64,000 bases of DNA from Xanthomonas sp. CFBP 8443 (GCF_025666195.1 NZ_CP102592.1:5174481-5238480), one strand, 5' to 3'. Numbered from the stretch's first letter, positions 26,530 through 35,885 are shown. Translations and numbers: made by a program. Notes: generated by a model not told the origin, from the letters alone.

Positions 26530-27501
26530 CTAACAGGCAATGGCCTTTTGAGGATCGAAGGGCGTGTTTGATTTGAGGACGCCGTAGGCAAGATGCAGCA
26601 ACTTGCGCATGGCGGCGCAGACGATTTGCTTGCCGGCTTTGCCGCGTTCGCGCAGGCGCTGCTTCAGCGCACGGACGACCGGATTGTGGGTCATGGCGAC
26701 CAGGGCCGGCATGTACAGGCCCGCGCGCAGCCGCGGGGAGCCGGTGCGGGAGATGCAGACCTGGCCCTGGCGCTTGCCGGACTCCTGCAGCCGGGGGTTG
26801 AGCCCGGCAAAGGCGGTCACCGCCGAGGCGTGGGCGAAGCGCTCCACATTGCCAAGTTCGGCCAGCATCAACGCCGCGCTGGTGTCGGCGATCCCATCGA
26901 TGCTCACCAGCAGGTCGCGCTGCCCGCGCAAGGTCGGGTCCTGGTCGATCTGGTCGTCGATGGCCCGTTCAATCTGCGCGATGCGCGCCTGCAACTGGCC
27001 GATGTTCTCCAGGAGCGAGTCGCGCACCACCGGCGCGGCCACGTCCAGGCGGTTGCGCTCCATCTGCAGCATTTGCAGCAGGTCGTCCCGGCGCCGCACC
27101 AGCGCCTTGAGCTGCTTGAGCGCCGGCGGGTCGGGCTGCCAGGGCCGCAGCTGCGCCGCATGGCGCTGGCCGTAGCTGGCGATCAGCTTGGCATCGCTGC
27201 GGTCGGTCTTGACCCGGGTCAGCTGGCTGCGTGCATACAGCGCCATCTGCGCTGGGTTGAGTACGCACACGCGGTAGCCCAACCCATGCACGAACTCGGC
27301 TAGCGCCTCGTGGTAGGTGCCGGTGGCTTCCATCACGATCCAGCTGTCCGCCTGCGCGTGCGTCTGCAGCCACGCGTGCAGGGCCTGGAAGCCCTTCGGA
27401 TCGTTGGGAAGCTTGGCCTTGGTGCGGTACTTGCCGTTGGCCAGGTCGATGGCCAGATCGAAACTGCGCTTGGCGACGTCAATGCCGACGACTGGGGACA
27501 T
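26530..27501 (-). CDS. IS110 family transposase
   Basis: 323 residues, complete. The N-terminal RuvC-like DEDD domain has Asp8 (VVGIDVAK), Glu58 (VMEATGTYHEAL), Asp100 and Asp103 (KTDRSDAK). The C-terminal Transposase_20 domain shows IDGIADTSAALMLAELG, AFAGLNPRLQESG and SRTGSPRLRAGLY, the last carrying the proposed catalytic serine. IS110 recombinases act through a DEDD/serine mechanism guided by an RNA made from the element's non-coding end. The start at 27501 is preceded by aaggactcc read on the plus strand (ggagtcctt on the gene strand). No frameshift is present, so the element could be active. Confidence 0.95.
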   Translation of the reverse strand: MSPVVGIDVAKRSFDLAIDLANGKYRTKAKLPNDPKGFQALHAWLQTHAQADSWIVMEATGTYHEALAEFVHGLGYRVCVLNPAQMALYARSQLTRVKTDRSDAKLIASYGQRHAAQLRPWQPDPPALKQLKALVRRRDDLLQMLQMERNRLDVAAPVVRDSLLENIGQLQARIAQIERAIDDQIDQDPTLRGQRDLLVSIDGIADTSAALMLAELGNVERFAHASAVTAFAGLNPRLQESGKRQGQVCISRTGSPRLRAGLYMPALVAMTHNPVVRALKQRLRERGKAGKQIVCAAMRKLLHLAYGVLKSNTPFDPQKAIAC

Positions 27502-27700
27502 AAGGACTCCTCCATCGGATGGGTGATCACGATCATCGCTGCGCCCGGTCCTGCCTTGTGGATGCGAGTTCACGCCAGCGGCGGACTCTGGATACCGTGC
27601 GGACACCACAGGGCCAGCAGATGGAGGGCGGGAGCCGATCTACAGCACAAGCTCGAAGCTTCAGGAGCGACTGGACTTCCCGCACCTCCCCCGATGATCA
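27502..27700 (-). ncRNA. Candidate bridge (guide) RNA region of the IS110 element
   Basis: About 200 bp upstream of the transposase hold no gene but several short self-complementary stretches. In IS110-group elements the non-coding DNA before the transposase encodes the bridge RNA that pairs with target and donor DNA. The length and placement fit; the fold and loops were not computed. Confidence 0.25.
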
Positions 27701-27743
27701 GTCGGAAGACATAACGCCTTCAGGGGCGCCATGTCCAGATACA

Positions 27744-27764
27744 AGGAGCGGCTTCAGCCGCGAC
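27744..27764. repeat. REP-like palindrome (GGAGCGGCTTCAG type)
   Basis: aggagcggcttcagccgcga followed by c matches the repeat at 20386-20408 apart from its first bases, where gtagg is replaced by caagg. It lies between the IS110 element and opgD. The 437 bp between the transposase start and opgD hold only the IS leader, this repeat and unassigned DNA. Confidence 0.65.
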
Positions 27765-27938
27765 AAGCAAAGCCGGCCACTGTGCACACCGCGGAAACGT
27801 CGGGCCCAAATCCTGAGATGCGCCCGACCCGCTGCCCGTAAGCAGCGCACCATCGCGGGCAATGCGCATGGATCCAGGCGACGTAAAACCGCAGCCGCCA
27901 AGCGCTGCCGCGCATGCCGCGGCAGCGCCCGGCCGCAC

Positions 27939-29543
27939 TCAATACAGCTTGCGCTCGGCCGCCGGCGGCGGCGTCCACTGGTACAGCCAGGTTTCGGTCA
28001 GCGGCTTGCCGCCGGCGCGCAGGAACAGGCGGATGTCGATCTGCTGGGTGCCCCCATCCGGCGGCACCACGTCGAACATTGCGCGGTAGCCGGAGAGTTC
28101 GTGCAGCGGCCGCGCCGAGACGATCTCGGTGCTGCCGCGGCTCAGCTGCAGCACCGCTTCGACCTTGGCGTCCTTGTCCTTGCCGAGCTTGGCCAGCTCG
28201 CCGCCGACGAAGTCCACCGCGAAGCGCCAGGAGAAGTGGTTGCGCTTCTGCCCGACCACGCCGCCCAGGCCCGTGCGGGTCGCCACGCAATGCGCCAGCG
28301 GCGAGGCGGCCGGCGGCTGCGCACCCCAGTACAGGCGATAGCCGAACAGCAGTTCCTGCCCGGGCTGCGGTTTGTCCTGCGGATTCCAGAACGCGACGAT
28401 GTTGTCGAAGGTCTCGTCGACGGTGGGAATCTCCACCAGCTGCACCGAGCCCTTGCCCCAGCCCTGCTTCGGCTCCACCCACAGGCACGGACGCTTCTCG
28501 TAGTACACGCCGTCGTCGTGGTAGTGGTCGAAATTGCGGTCGCGTTGCAGCAGGCCGAAACCGCGCGGGTTCTCGTCGACGAACATGTTGAAGCGCAGCT
28601 GCGGCGGATTGCACAGCGGCCGCCAGATCCATTCGCCGCCGCCGGTCCACATCGCCAGGCCGTCGGTGTCGTGGATCTCCGGGCGCCAGTCCCAGTCCAT
28701 GCGACGGTCGTTCTCGCCGACCTGGTACATGCTGGTGCACGGTCCCAGGCCCAGCCGCTCGATGGTCTTGCGCGGGTATAGCGCGCTGTCGATGTCCATC
28801 AGCAGCACGTCGCCGTTGGTGATCGCGAAGCGGTAGGCGCCGGCCACGCTCGGCGAGTCCAGCAGCGCGTACACCACCACGGTATCCGAGCCGGCCTTGG
28901 GCTGCTCCAGCCAGTAGGCGATGAAGTCCGGGAACTCCTCCGGCCCGCCGGTGCCGGTATCGATCGCCAGTCCGCGCGCGGATTGGCCGTACTGGCCTTC
29001 CTTGCCCACCGCGCGGAAATAGCTGGCACCGAGGAACGCGGCGAAATCGCGATCGGTGTCCTGCTTGGTGTTGAGGCGGAAGCCGGCGAAGCCCAGCTCC
29101 TTGGGCAGGTGCTTGCCCTGCAGACCGCTCTTGCCGTAGTCGAACGCGGCGCCGTCGTAGGCCAGTTCCTGCGCCTGCCCGTCGACCAGGTCAAACATGT
29201 GCACCGGCGTCTTGAAGTACAGGCCCAGGTGGAAGAACTTGGCCTGGAACTTCGGCCCCTTGTCGACCGCCCACAGCGCATGGTCCTGGCGGTAGCGGAT
29301 CGACTGGTACTGGTCCCAGTTCAGCGCTTCCAACGGTCCCGGCAGCACCCGCTTGTGGCTCTGGTACGGCGCCTGGGCCATGGCCCGGGCGTGGCCCTTG
29401 AGCCAGGCGTAGTCGAAGGGCTGCGGCTTGCCCAGGCGGCGCAGGCCGACCGCGGGGGCGGCCTGGCCGAGCATCGGCATCGCGGGCAAGCCCATGGCGG
29501 CGAAGGCGGCGGCGGCGTTCTTGAGGAAATCGCGTCGTTGCAT
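27939..29543 (-). CDS. opgD: Glucans biosynthesis protein D (periplasmic OpgD/MdoD)
   Basis: 534 residues from the ATG at 29543, which begins with the twin-arginine export signal MQRRDFLKNAAAAFAAMG; a longer in-frame start exists at 29582. The body is the OpgG/OpgD domain: FQAKFFHLGLYFKTPVHMFDLVDG, FAGFRLN, ASYFRAVGKEGQYGQSARGLAIDTG and MYQVGENDRRMDWDWRPEIHDTDGL. OpgD acts in the periplasm on the beta-glucan backbone of osmoregulated periplasmic glucans, which matter for envelope stress and plant infection in Xanthomonas. Tat export rather than Sec separates OpgD from OpgG. It is a single gene here with no opgH partner nearby. Confidence 0.93.
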   Translation of the reverse strand: MQRRDFLKNAAAAFAAMGLPAMPMLGQAAPAVGLRRLGKPQPFDYAWLKGHARAMAQAPYQSHKRVLPGPLEALNWDQYQSIRYRQDHALWAVDKGPKFQAKFFHLGLYFKTPVHMFDLVDGQAQELAYDGAAFDYGKSGLQGKHLPKELGFAGFRLNTKQDTDRDFAAFLGASYFRAVGKEGQYGQSARGLAIDTGTGGPEEFPDFIAYWLEQPKAGSDTVVVYALLDSPSVAGAYRFAITNGDVLLMDIDSALYPRKTIERLGLGPCTSMYQVGENDRRMDWDWRPEIHDTDGLAMWTGGGEWIWRPLCNPPQLRFNMFVDENPRGFGLLQRDRNFDHYHDDGVYYEKRPCLWVEPKQGWGKGSVQLVEIPTVDETFDNIVAFWNPQDKPQPGQELLFGYRLYWGAQPPAASPLAHCVATRTGLGGVVGQKRNHFSWRFAVDFVGGELAKLGKDKDAKVEAVLQLSRGSTEIVSARPLHELSGYRAMFDVVPPDGGTQQIDIRLFLRAGGKPLTETWLYQWTPPPAAERKLY

Positions 29544-29842
29544 GGGCCGGATCGAAGCGGAAAGGGGCTCCATCATAGACAAGCGGCGTTAAACGCGAGA
29601 GTTGGGGCGTGTCATCGATTCACGAGCAGATCGCGTTGGGTCTGTCAGGTCGCGAGCCGCTGCCGCACCTGACGGGCCCGCGCAGCGCGCTGCCGGCCTG
29701 ACAGGCCCAACCCGCCCGGCCGCTCTCGTGCGCCCTCGACGCTACGTCATCGCCGGGCGGAACCATCCTCCACGCCTTTCACTCGTGCTTGCCTCGCGAC
29801 GCACAAGAGCGGCGCGAGCTGCTTGGGAATTGATGAGGCGCC

Positions 29843-30937
29843 CTAGGGCGTCGCGCAGGCCCCTTGCAACGCCAGCGCCGCGGCGTGTTGGCACAGGAAG
29901 CTGCGCTGCTGCGCCGGGTCGTCGCCGCCGGCGTAGTCCAGCAACGTCCATTGCTCCTCGGCCTGCATGTTCTGGCCCGGCGCCAGGGTCCGGTACGGCG
30001 CGTGCACTTCGATTTCGAGCAGGCCGCCGCCCGGATCCGCTGCCGACGCATCCAGGTAGAACTCGACCTGGCCCTGTTCGGAATGGATACGCTCACGCGG
30101 TTGGTGGGCGAAGCGGATCACCCAGGCCTGGCCGCCGGCGAAGGCAGCGATCCAGCCCGCCGACGGCTGCAGCAAAAGCTTGCCGCGCTGCCCAGCGCTG
30201 CCAGGCGGCGCGGCAGCCAGCGCCATCATCCCGTCCTGCAGCGCGTACTGCGGCGGCGCGTAGCCGGCGCCATCGCTGGGCTGCACGCGGATATCGGCGG
30301 CAGCGGCGACCGGCACCAGCACCCGCGTGGACGACGGCACCCGGGTGTTGAACCACAGATCCCAGGCCACTGCGGTCTTGCGCACGTTCTGCGCCTGGAC
30401 CTGCAGCACCACGCTGTCGCCGCGCTGCGGCGACAGCGCGAAAGTCTTGTGCAAGCGCACGCCGCTGACCGGACTGTCCACGCCGCGCAGCCGAAGACGG
30501 CGCGGGGAGCGCTCGGTAACGGTGGTGGTGGCGAAGCTCAGGTACGGATCCGGCGGCCAGATCGCGTGCGCGGCGCGGCGCGCCGGATTGGCGTCCTGGT
30601 GCTGCCACCAGGCGCTTTGCGGGCCGACCCAGACGTCGTGGCCGAAATAGGGGATGTCGTTGGCCGCCGCGCTGACGGCCGGCAGCGGCTGGCGCTGCAC
30701 CGCTTCGCCGACCTTGATCAGGTTCGGCCCGCCGCTGCGCTGGAAGCCCAGCACGCGCCCGCCCAGGGTCGGCGTGACCGTGAGCCGGATCACGCCGTTG
30801 TCCGTGACCCACGGCGCCGGCGCGCCTGCGCCGGGCGGCGTTGCCGGTGGCGCGGCCACGCCGGACGCAGATGCGCCGAGCAGCGCGAGCGCGACCGCGC
30901 ACGGCCGCCACCATCCATTCTGCTTGTCTGCGCGCAT
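29843..30937 (-). CDS. DUF4380 domain protein, exported
   Basis: 364 residues from the ATG at 30937. The leader is long (WWRPCAVALALLGASASGVAA) and looks cleavable. The rest resembles the DUF4380 family, with an aldose-epimerase-like beta-sandwich start (VTDNGVIRLTVTPTLGGRVLGFQRSGGPNLI), YFGHDVWVGPQSAWWQ, and a C-terminal sandwich half (GQVEFYLDASAADPGGGLLEIEVHAPYRTLAPG). Such proteins may bind or modify sugars in the periplasm. No conserved catalytic pair could be assigned. About 300 bp without a gene separate it from opgD; nothing stands out there. Confidence 0.82.
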   Translation of the reverse strand: MRADKQNGWWRPCAVALALLGASASGVAAPPATPPGAGAPAPWVTDNGVIRLTVTPTLGGRVLGFQRSGGPNLIKVGEAVQRQPLPAVSAAANDIPYFGHDVWVGPQSAWWQHQDANPARRAAHAIWPPDPYLSFATTTVTERSPRRLRLRGVDSPVSGVRLHKTFALSPQRGDSVVLQVQAQNVRKTAVAWDLWFNTRVPSSTRVLVPVAAAADIRVQPSDGAGYAPPQYALQDGMMALAAAPPGSAGQRGKLLLQPSAGWIAAFAGGQAWVIRFAHQPRERIHSEQGQVEFYLDASAADPGGGLLEIEVHAPYRTLAPGQNMQAEEQWTLLDYAGGDDPAQQRSFLCQHAAALALQGACATP

Positions 30938-30999
30938 GGCGGTCCCGCTGTCGAGGAAGGAACCGCGATTGTGGCGGCTGTACGGCGCCGGTGACAGGT

Positions 31000-31022
31000 G
31001 TGGGAGCGACTTCAGTCGCGAT
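31000..31022. repeat. REP-like palindrome (GGGAGCGACTTCAG type)
   Basis: gtgggagcgacttcagtcgc plus gat is the second subtype of the GTAGGAGCG repeat (compare 20429-20451). It lies upstream of the DUF4380 gene, between it and the kinase gene. Confidence 0.6.
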
Positions 31023-31135
31023 GGGCGTGACCGGGACAGCCATCGGCGACGGCTGACCGGAGATTTCCGAAGTCGCCACCAGCGCAGCAGCATCCGACTC
31101 AAAAGCGCTGGCTTTTCACTGCTACCCCGCCGGCC

Positions 31136-33982
31136 TCAGCGCGCGGCGGTCAATGCTGGCGGACCGCCGCAGGCCGCACGCAGCCCCTCCACCTCGTACG
31201 CCAGCGTGCCGCCCTGCGGCTGCGCCTGCGCCAGTTCGCGCTGCAGCGCCTGCAGTGCGGCGCGCCCGGTGCCTGCATCGTTGCGACGATGGCAATGGAG
31301 TTCGGCGGCATAGGCGCGGGCGCGCCAGCGCAGCTTGCGGCTCTCGATGCCGTCTCCGCCCAGCCGCGCCTGCGCGTCCAGTTCCTGCAACGCCTGCGCG
31401 TCGCGGCCGAGCCGGCCCAGGTTGCGCGCCCAGGCCACGCGCACCGCGCGGGTCCGCGGATGGCTTGGGCCGTAGCCGCTCTCGGTACGGCGCAGCGCCT
31501 GCGCCAGCAGCGCGTCGGCCTGCCGCGGTTCGCCGAGCGCGGCGCGCGCCTCGGCGATCAAACGCTCGCTGTCGCCGACTGCCGGGTTGTTTTGGCCCAA
31601 CTGCGCGATCCAGCGTGCGCGCGCTTCGTACAGCGGCGCCAGCGCATCGCGGTAACGGCCCGCGGTCGACAGCGCCAGGCCCTGGTTGAGCAGCATGTAC
31701 GGCAGCAACGCTTGGCTGTCGGGCGCGCGTAGGATCGCGACCGAGCGCGCCATGCCGGCGATCGCCTGCGCATCCTGGCCACGCTCCAGTTCCAGCATCG
31801 CCAGCGAATTCCAGCTCATACCGGTGTCGCGGTGCGTGGGCCCCAGCCGTTCCACGGTCAGCGCGTGCGCCGCGTGCAATTCGCGCTCGGCGACGTCCAG
31901 ACGGCCCTGGTCGATCATCACCGCCGCGCGCAGCCGCCGCAGGCCCAGGCTGACCGGATGGCGGTCGCCGTTCGCGCTGCGCGACAACGCCAGCGCCGCG
32001 TTCACCGCCTGCTCGGCCTGGTCGACGTCGCCGCGGTCGCGGTAGGCCACGGCCAGGCTGCGCAGCAGGTTGACGCTGAGCGGATGCCGCGGGCCGGCCT
32101 GGCGGTCGAGCAGGGCCAGGGCCTGCAGATAGCCGGCGATCGCGGCATCGGTGTGGCCGATATCGCTGTCCATCGAGGCGATGTCGGTCATGCTCTCGAC
32201 GATGCCGGCCGGATCCTTGAGCACGTCGCGGTGCAGCGCCAGCGCGCGCTCGAACCAGACGCGTGCCGGCGCGCGTTCGCCGAGCACGCGCCGGCAACGC
32301 CCCAGTTGCGAGAAGAACCCTGCAGCCTGCAACGGCAGCTGCACCTGCGCCTGTTGCGCCTGCGCCGCCAATGGCTGCAGCACCGCCACGCATTCCTGCG
32401 AGCGGCTCAACAGACGCAGCGCGCGCCCATGCTGGGCCGCCGCTTCCAGGCGCAGGGCCAGCGGCACGTCGTCCTGGGTGGCCAGCAGCGCGCGCTGCCG
32501 CTGCAACAGCACCAGCGCTTCGCGGTAGTCGCCCAGGCCGATGCGCAGGCGCGCGATCACGCCCTGCAGTTCGGCGCGCGCCAGCGGCTGCCGCAGCAGT
32601 TCGCGCTCGCCGCGCTGTTCGCCGCTGGCGAGCAGGCCGCGCAGGTCGAAGCCGTCGCCGCGCTGCGCGTTGCCGGCGCGGTCGAACAGGCCGATCACGA
32701 AATCCTGCATGGCCTGCGCGCGCACCGTCTCGCGGTGCGCCTCGCGCACTTGCCACAGCGCCACGCCCACGGCGCCGAGCAACGCGGCGGCGGTCACGCT
32801 GCCGAACACCACGCTCCAGCAGTGCCGCTGCAGGTACTTCTGCAGGCGGTAGGCCACGCCCCGCGACCGCGCCTGCACCGGCCGACCCTGCAGGTAGCGG
32901 CGCAGGTCCTGGGCCAGCGCTTCGGCCGAGGAATAGCGTTGCGGGAGCGGCTTCTGCAGCGCCTTGAGCAGGATGTTGTCCAGGTCGCCGCGCAGCCGCC
33001 AGGCCAGGCGCCGCGCCTCGACCGGATCGCGTTGCCCCTGCTGCGCGGCGCGCACCACCGACGCCGACGGCCGCGGCGCCTCCACCGCCAGGATCGCGCG
33101 CTCCCATTCGGCATCGCTGCTGCGGCACAGGCGGTAGGGCTTCTGGTCGGTGAGCAGTTCGTACAGCACCACGCCCAGCGAGTACACGTCGGTCAGCGTG
33201 GTGATCGGCTCGCCGCGCACCTGCTCCGGCGCCGCGTAGTGCAGGGTGAAGGCGCGTATCTCGGTACGCGGGTGCGGGTCGGCCGCGGTCTCGGCCTCGG
33301 TGTCGAGCAGCTTGGCGATGCCGAAGTCGAGCAACCGCACTTCGCCGGCGGCGTTGACCAGGATGTTGGACGGCTTCAGGTCGCGATGCACGATCAGGTT
33401 GGCATGCGCGTGGCTGACCACCTCGCACACCTGCAGGAACAGCCGCAGCCGCGCGCCCACCGACAGGTGCAGGCGCTGGCAATAGTCGGTGAGCGGCTCG
33501 CCTTCGACGTAGGCCAGCGCCAGGTAAGGGCGCCCGTCGTCGGCGATGCCGGCGTCGAGCAGCCGTGCCAGGTGCGGATGCTCCAGCCGCGCCAGGATCT
33601 CGCGTTCGCGGGTGAAGCGCTGGCGCAGCGCGGCGTCGGCATAGCCGGGGCGCAGCAGCTTCAGCGCCACCTGGCGTTGGTACAGCCCGTCCGCGCGCTG
33701 CGCCAGCCAGACCTGGCCCATGCCGCCTTCGCCAAGCAGGCGCTCCAGCGCGTATGGCCCGATCCGACTACCGGCGCGCAGGGAGTCCATGGCGGTGGCC
33801 AGCAGCGGCTCGCTGAGCAGATCCGAGCCGGCCGCGTCCAGCGCCAGCATCCGCACCAGCTCGTCGGCGGTGGCCGGATCGTGCGCGTGCAGCTGCGCCA
33901 GCCGCGCCGCGCGCGCCTCCGGGGTCAGCTCCAGTAGTTCGTCGAGCAACGGCGACAGGCGTTGCCACTGCAGCGCGTCCAT
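31136..33982 (-). CDS. Membrane-anchored serine/threonine protein kinase with C-terminal TPR region
   Basis: 948 residues. A short N-terminal helical part (1-75) precedes a Hanks-type kinase: P-loop GEGGMGQV (84-91), Lys108 in VALK, HRDLKPSN (199-206) and DFG (219-221), all intact, then APEQVRGE. A single membrane helix (about 390-412) follows, and the remaining 530 residues are Ala/Leu-rich TPR-like repeats that would lie in the periplasm. It begins 18 bp after an ECF sigma gene. This pairing matches ECF43-type systems, where the kinase phosphorylates and activates the sigma factor after sensing an outside signal. The signal is unknown. Confidence 0.93.
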   Translation of the reverse strand: MDALQWQRLSPLLDELLELTPEARAARLAQLHAHDPATADELVRMLALDAAGSDLLSEPLLATAMDSLRAGSRIGPYALERLLGEGGMGQVWLAQRADGLYQRQVALKLLRPGYADAALRQRFTREREILARLEHPHLARLLDAGIADDGRPYLALAYVEGEPLTDYCQRLHLSVGARLRLFLQVCEVVSHAHANLIVHRDLKPSNILVNAAGEVRLLDFGIAKLLDTEAETAADPHPRTEIRAFTLHYAAPEQVRGEPITTLTDVYSLGVVLYELLTDQKPYRLCRSSDAEWERAILAVEAPRPSASVVRAAQQGQRDPVEARRLAWRLRGDLDNILLKALQKPLPQRYSSAEALAQDLRRYLQGRPVQARSRGVAYRLQKYLQRHCWSVVFGSVTAAALLGAVGVALWQVREAHRETVRAQAMQDFVIGLFDRAGNAQRGDGFDLRGLLASGEQRGERELLRQPLARAELQGVIARLRIGLGDYREALVLLQRQRALLATQDDVPLALRLEAAAQHGRALRLLSRSQECVAVLQPLAAQAQQAQVQLPLQAAGFFSQLGRCRRVLGERAPARVWFERALALHRDVLKDPAGIVESMTDIASMDSDIGHTDAAIAGYLQALALLDRQAGPRHPLSVNLLRSLAVAYRDRGDVDQAEQAVNAALALSRSANGDRHPVSLGLRRLRAAVMIDQGRLDVAERELHAAHALTVERLGPTHRDTGMSWNSLAMLELERGQDAQAIAGMARSVAILRAPDSQALLPYMLLNQGLALSTAGRYRDALAPLYEARARWIAQLGQNNPAVGDSERLIAEARAALGEPRQADALLAQALRRTESGYGPSHPRTRAVRVAWARNLGRLGRDAQALQELDAQARLGGDGIESRKLRWRARAYAAELHCHRRNDAGTGRAALQALQRELAQAQPQGGTLAYEVEGLRAACGGPPALTAAR

Positions 33983-34000
33983 GCGGTGCTCCAGTCGGGC

Positions 34001-34567
34001 CTAGTGATCCTGCATCGCCGCCAGCAAGAAGATGCGCGCCTTCTGCCAGTCGCGGCGGATGCTGCGTTCGGAGCGCTGCATCAAGTCGGCGATCTCCTGT
34101 TCCGACAGGCCGGCGAAATAGCGCAGCTCCACCACCTTGGCCAGGCGCTCGTCGATCGCCTGCAGCCGGTCCAGCGCCACGTCCAGCGCCAGCAGATCCT
34201 CGTCCAGGCGCACCCCGCCGCTGTCCTCGGGAATCTCGGCGACGCGCTTGAGGTCGCCGCCGCGCTTGCGGGTCAGGCGGTTGCGCGCGTAGTCGACCAC
34301 CACGCTGCGCATCGCCGAGGCGGCGTAGGCGAAGAAATGCCCGCGGCCATCGAAACGGGCCATGCCGTGCGAGCCGAGCAGCTTCAGATAGGACTCGTGG
34401 ACCAGCGAGGTCGCATCCAGGGTCTGGCCCTGCTGTCCGGCCAGCTGGCGCCGGGCCATGCTGTGCAGTTCCTGGTAGAGCGTGCTGAGCACGCGGTCGA
34501 GCGCCTCGCGGTCGCCGCCGCGCGCGGCATCCAGCCACACGGTGATCTCGGGTGCGGTCTCTACCAC
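34001..34567 (-). CDS. ECF sigma factor of the kinase-linked (ECF43-like) type
   Basis: 188 residues. Region 2 includes LYQELHSMARRQLAGQ and LDATSLVHESYLKLLG, then FFAYAASAMRSVVVDYARNRLTRKRGGD; region 4 is FAGLSEQEIADLMQRSERSIRRDWQKARIFL. The basic ARNRLTRKRGGD link and the YFAGLSEQEIA motif fit the Sigma70_ECF/TIGR02999 type. No anti-sigma gene adjoins it; instead it is followed 18 bp later by the TPR kinase. In the related EcfK-PknS pair of Xanthomonas citri, the kinase controls sigma activity for the type VI secretion system; no such genes lie here, so the regulon is unknown. Confidence 0.92.
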   Translation of the reverse strand: MVETAPEITVWLDAARGGDREALDRVLSTLYQELHSMARRQLAGQQGQTLDATSLVHESYLKLLGSHGMARFDGRGHFFAYAASAMRSVVVDYARNRLTRKRGGDLKRVAEIPEDSGGVRLDEDLLALDVALDRLQAIDERLAKVVELRYFAGLSEQEIADLMQRSERSIRRDWQKARIFLLAAMQDH

Positions 34568-34636
34568 GGCGGTCTCTCCTCCGGCCGGGAGTCGCGCGGA
34601 CTATAGCGCGCGGCGGCGGCCAGCGGCCGCCGTCCG

Positions 34637-35449
34637 TCAGCGCTGGCAGCTCCCGCACCAGACGCTGGCGCGCTGGCCGATGCTGGCGTGGCGCAGCACC
34701 CGCCCGCAACGCTTGCAGGCCTCGCCCTCGCGGCCGTAGACCGCCAGTTCCTGCTCGAAGTAACCGGGCGCGCCATCCGGGCTGATGAAATCGCGCAGGG
34801 TCGTGCCGCCGCGCTCGATGGCGTAGCCGAGGATCGCCTTGGCCGCCTCGGCCAGGCGCGCATAGCGTGCCCGCGAGACCTCCCCGGCCTCGCGCAGCGG
34901 ACTGATTCCTGCCTGGAACAGGCTTTCGGCGGCATAGATGTTCCCGACCCCGACCACGATGCGTTGGTCCATCAAGAACGTCTTTACCGGCGCACTCCGG
35001 CCACGACTGCGCCGAAACAGGTAATCCCCGTCGAATTCCGGCGACAGCGGCTCCGGCCCCAACTCCTCGAGCAGCGGGTGGGTCTGCCCCGGCGCCTGCC
35101 ACAGCAGGCAACCGAACCGGCGCGGATCGTTGAAGCGCAGCACGCGCCCGTCCTCCAGGCTGATGTCGACATGGTCGTGCGCCCGCGGCGGCGTGTCCCC
35201 GGGCAGCACCCGCAGGCTGCCGGACATGCCCAGGTGCAGCAGCGCACTGCCGGCCGCGGTATCCATCAACAGGTACTTGGCACGGCGGCGGATGCCGTCG
35301 ATGCGCTGCCCGGGTAACTGCTGCGCCACTTCAGGCGCGATCGGCCAGCGCAGGTCCGGCCGCCGCAGGATCACGCCATGGATGCGACGCCCCAGCAGAT
35401 GCGGTTCCAGGCCGCGCCGGGTGGTTTCTACTTCGGGGAGTTCGGGCAT
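34637..35449 (-). CDS. mutM: Formamidopyrimidine-DNA glycosylase
   Basis: 270 residues, full length. The N-terminus [14 protein letters not shown] supplies the catalytic Pro (after Met removal) and Glu; [12 protein letters not shown] and [15 protein letters not shown] are standard; and the C-terminal zinc finger CKRCGRVL...CGSCQR is complete. It removes 8-oxoguanine and formamidopyrimidines and cuts the DNA strand. The start at 35449 is fixed because the mature protein must begin with Pro-Glu-Leu-Pro. It lies 69 bp upstream of the sigma gene on the same strand but is probably independent. Confidence 0.97.
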   Translation of the reverse strand: MPELPEVETTRRGLEPHLLGRRIHGVILRRPDLRWPIAPEVAQQLPGQRIDGIRRRAKYLLMDTAAGSALLHLGMSGSLRVLPGDTPPRAHDHVDISLEDGRVLRFNDPRRFGCLLWQAPGQTHPLLEELGPEPLSPEFDGDYLFRRSRGRSAPVKTFLMDQRIVVGVGNIYAAESLFQAGISPLREAGEVSRARYARLAEAAKAILGYAIERGGTTLRDFISPDGAPGYFEQELAVYGREGEACKRCGRVLRHASIGQRASVWCGSCQR

Positions 35450-35609
35450 GGGGCGAACGAAGCGGATCTGGGCGATGGACTGTAGCACTGGGTTTGTTTC
35501 GCCCCACAGAGGCATCCGCGACATCCGGACATAAAAGCGCAACGGCGGTGCCCGATGCTGCGTATTTCCAAGGCGCGCTGGAAGCGCGGTTAGAAGCCGA
35601 AGCACTCGG

Positions 35610-35638
35610 TTGCCAGCCCCTGCACCGTCGTCTAGTAT
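35610..35638 (+). promoter_or_regulatory. Sigma70-type promoter candidate upstream of the Rhs gene
   Basis: TTGCCA (35610-35615) and TAGTAT (35633-35638) are spaced by exactly 17 bp, a good match to the housekeeping consensus. It points toward the Rhs gene, leaving a leader of about 280 bp that contains the small frame at 35667. Confidence 0.45.
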
Positions 35639-35666
35639 CGCTGCAGGTGATGACAAGGATTGTCGT

Positions 35667-35885
35667 ATGCGAAACGTGTGTCTCCCGTTTTTTGCGCTGC
35701 CTCTCTTAAGGATGAGTTGGTCTTGTTCTGTTAAGGGCAGGCCGAATCGTGATTTCTATCCACATCCTGATCGGCTTGTGCCCTGCCGCCTGCGCCTACG
35801 CGGGCAGCAGGTGCTGGGAGCAGATCGATCGCACCGATTAGTCCCGACGGGCATCCAGACGGACGCTGCCATCGGCAGCGTTTGA
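35667..35885 (+). CDS. Possible small protein in the Rhs leader
   Basis: A 72-residue frame begins with ATG 8 bp after AAGGA, directly downstream of the promoter candidate. The start [14 protein letters not shown] looks like part of an export signal, but the rest is basic and shows no known domain. Another frame of the same stretch reads more like a membrane segment ([18 protein letters not shown]), so this may be a frameshifted remnant or simply leader DNA. Weakly supported. The rest of the 473 bp between mutM and the Rhs gene shows nothing clear. Confidence 0.2.
   Translation: MRNVCLPFFALPLLRMSWSCSVKGRPNRDFYPHPDRLVPCRLRLRGQQVLGADRSHRLVPTGIQTDAAIGSV

Larger units (their letters stand above)
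26480..27700 (-). mobile_element. IS110-family insertion sequence (approximate limits)
   Basis: The transposase is central, and long non-coding stretches lie on both sides, chiefly 27502-27700 upstream of it. IS110 elements lack clear terminal inverted repeats and make no long target duplication, so the ends cannot be fixed from one copy. A REP-like palindrome at 27744-27764 lies shortly beyond the right side; related IS groups are known to prefer REP sequences as targets. Confidence 0.5.

Noticed and set aside
21683..26533. A 1616-codon open frame on the plus strand
   Set aside because: It lies opposite the GGDEF, PepSY, DUF and receptor genes. Its product is Arg/His/Gln-rich with no domain. 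Long antisense frames are expected in DNA of this GC content.
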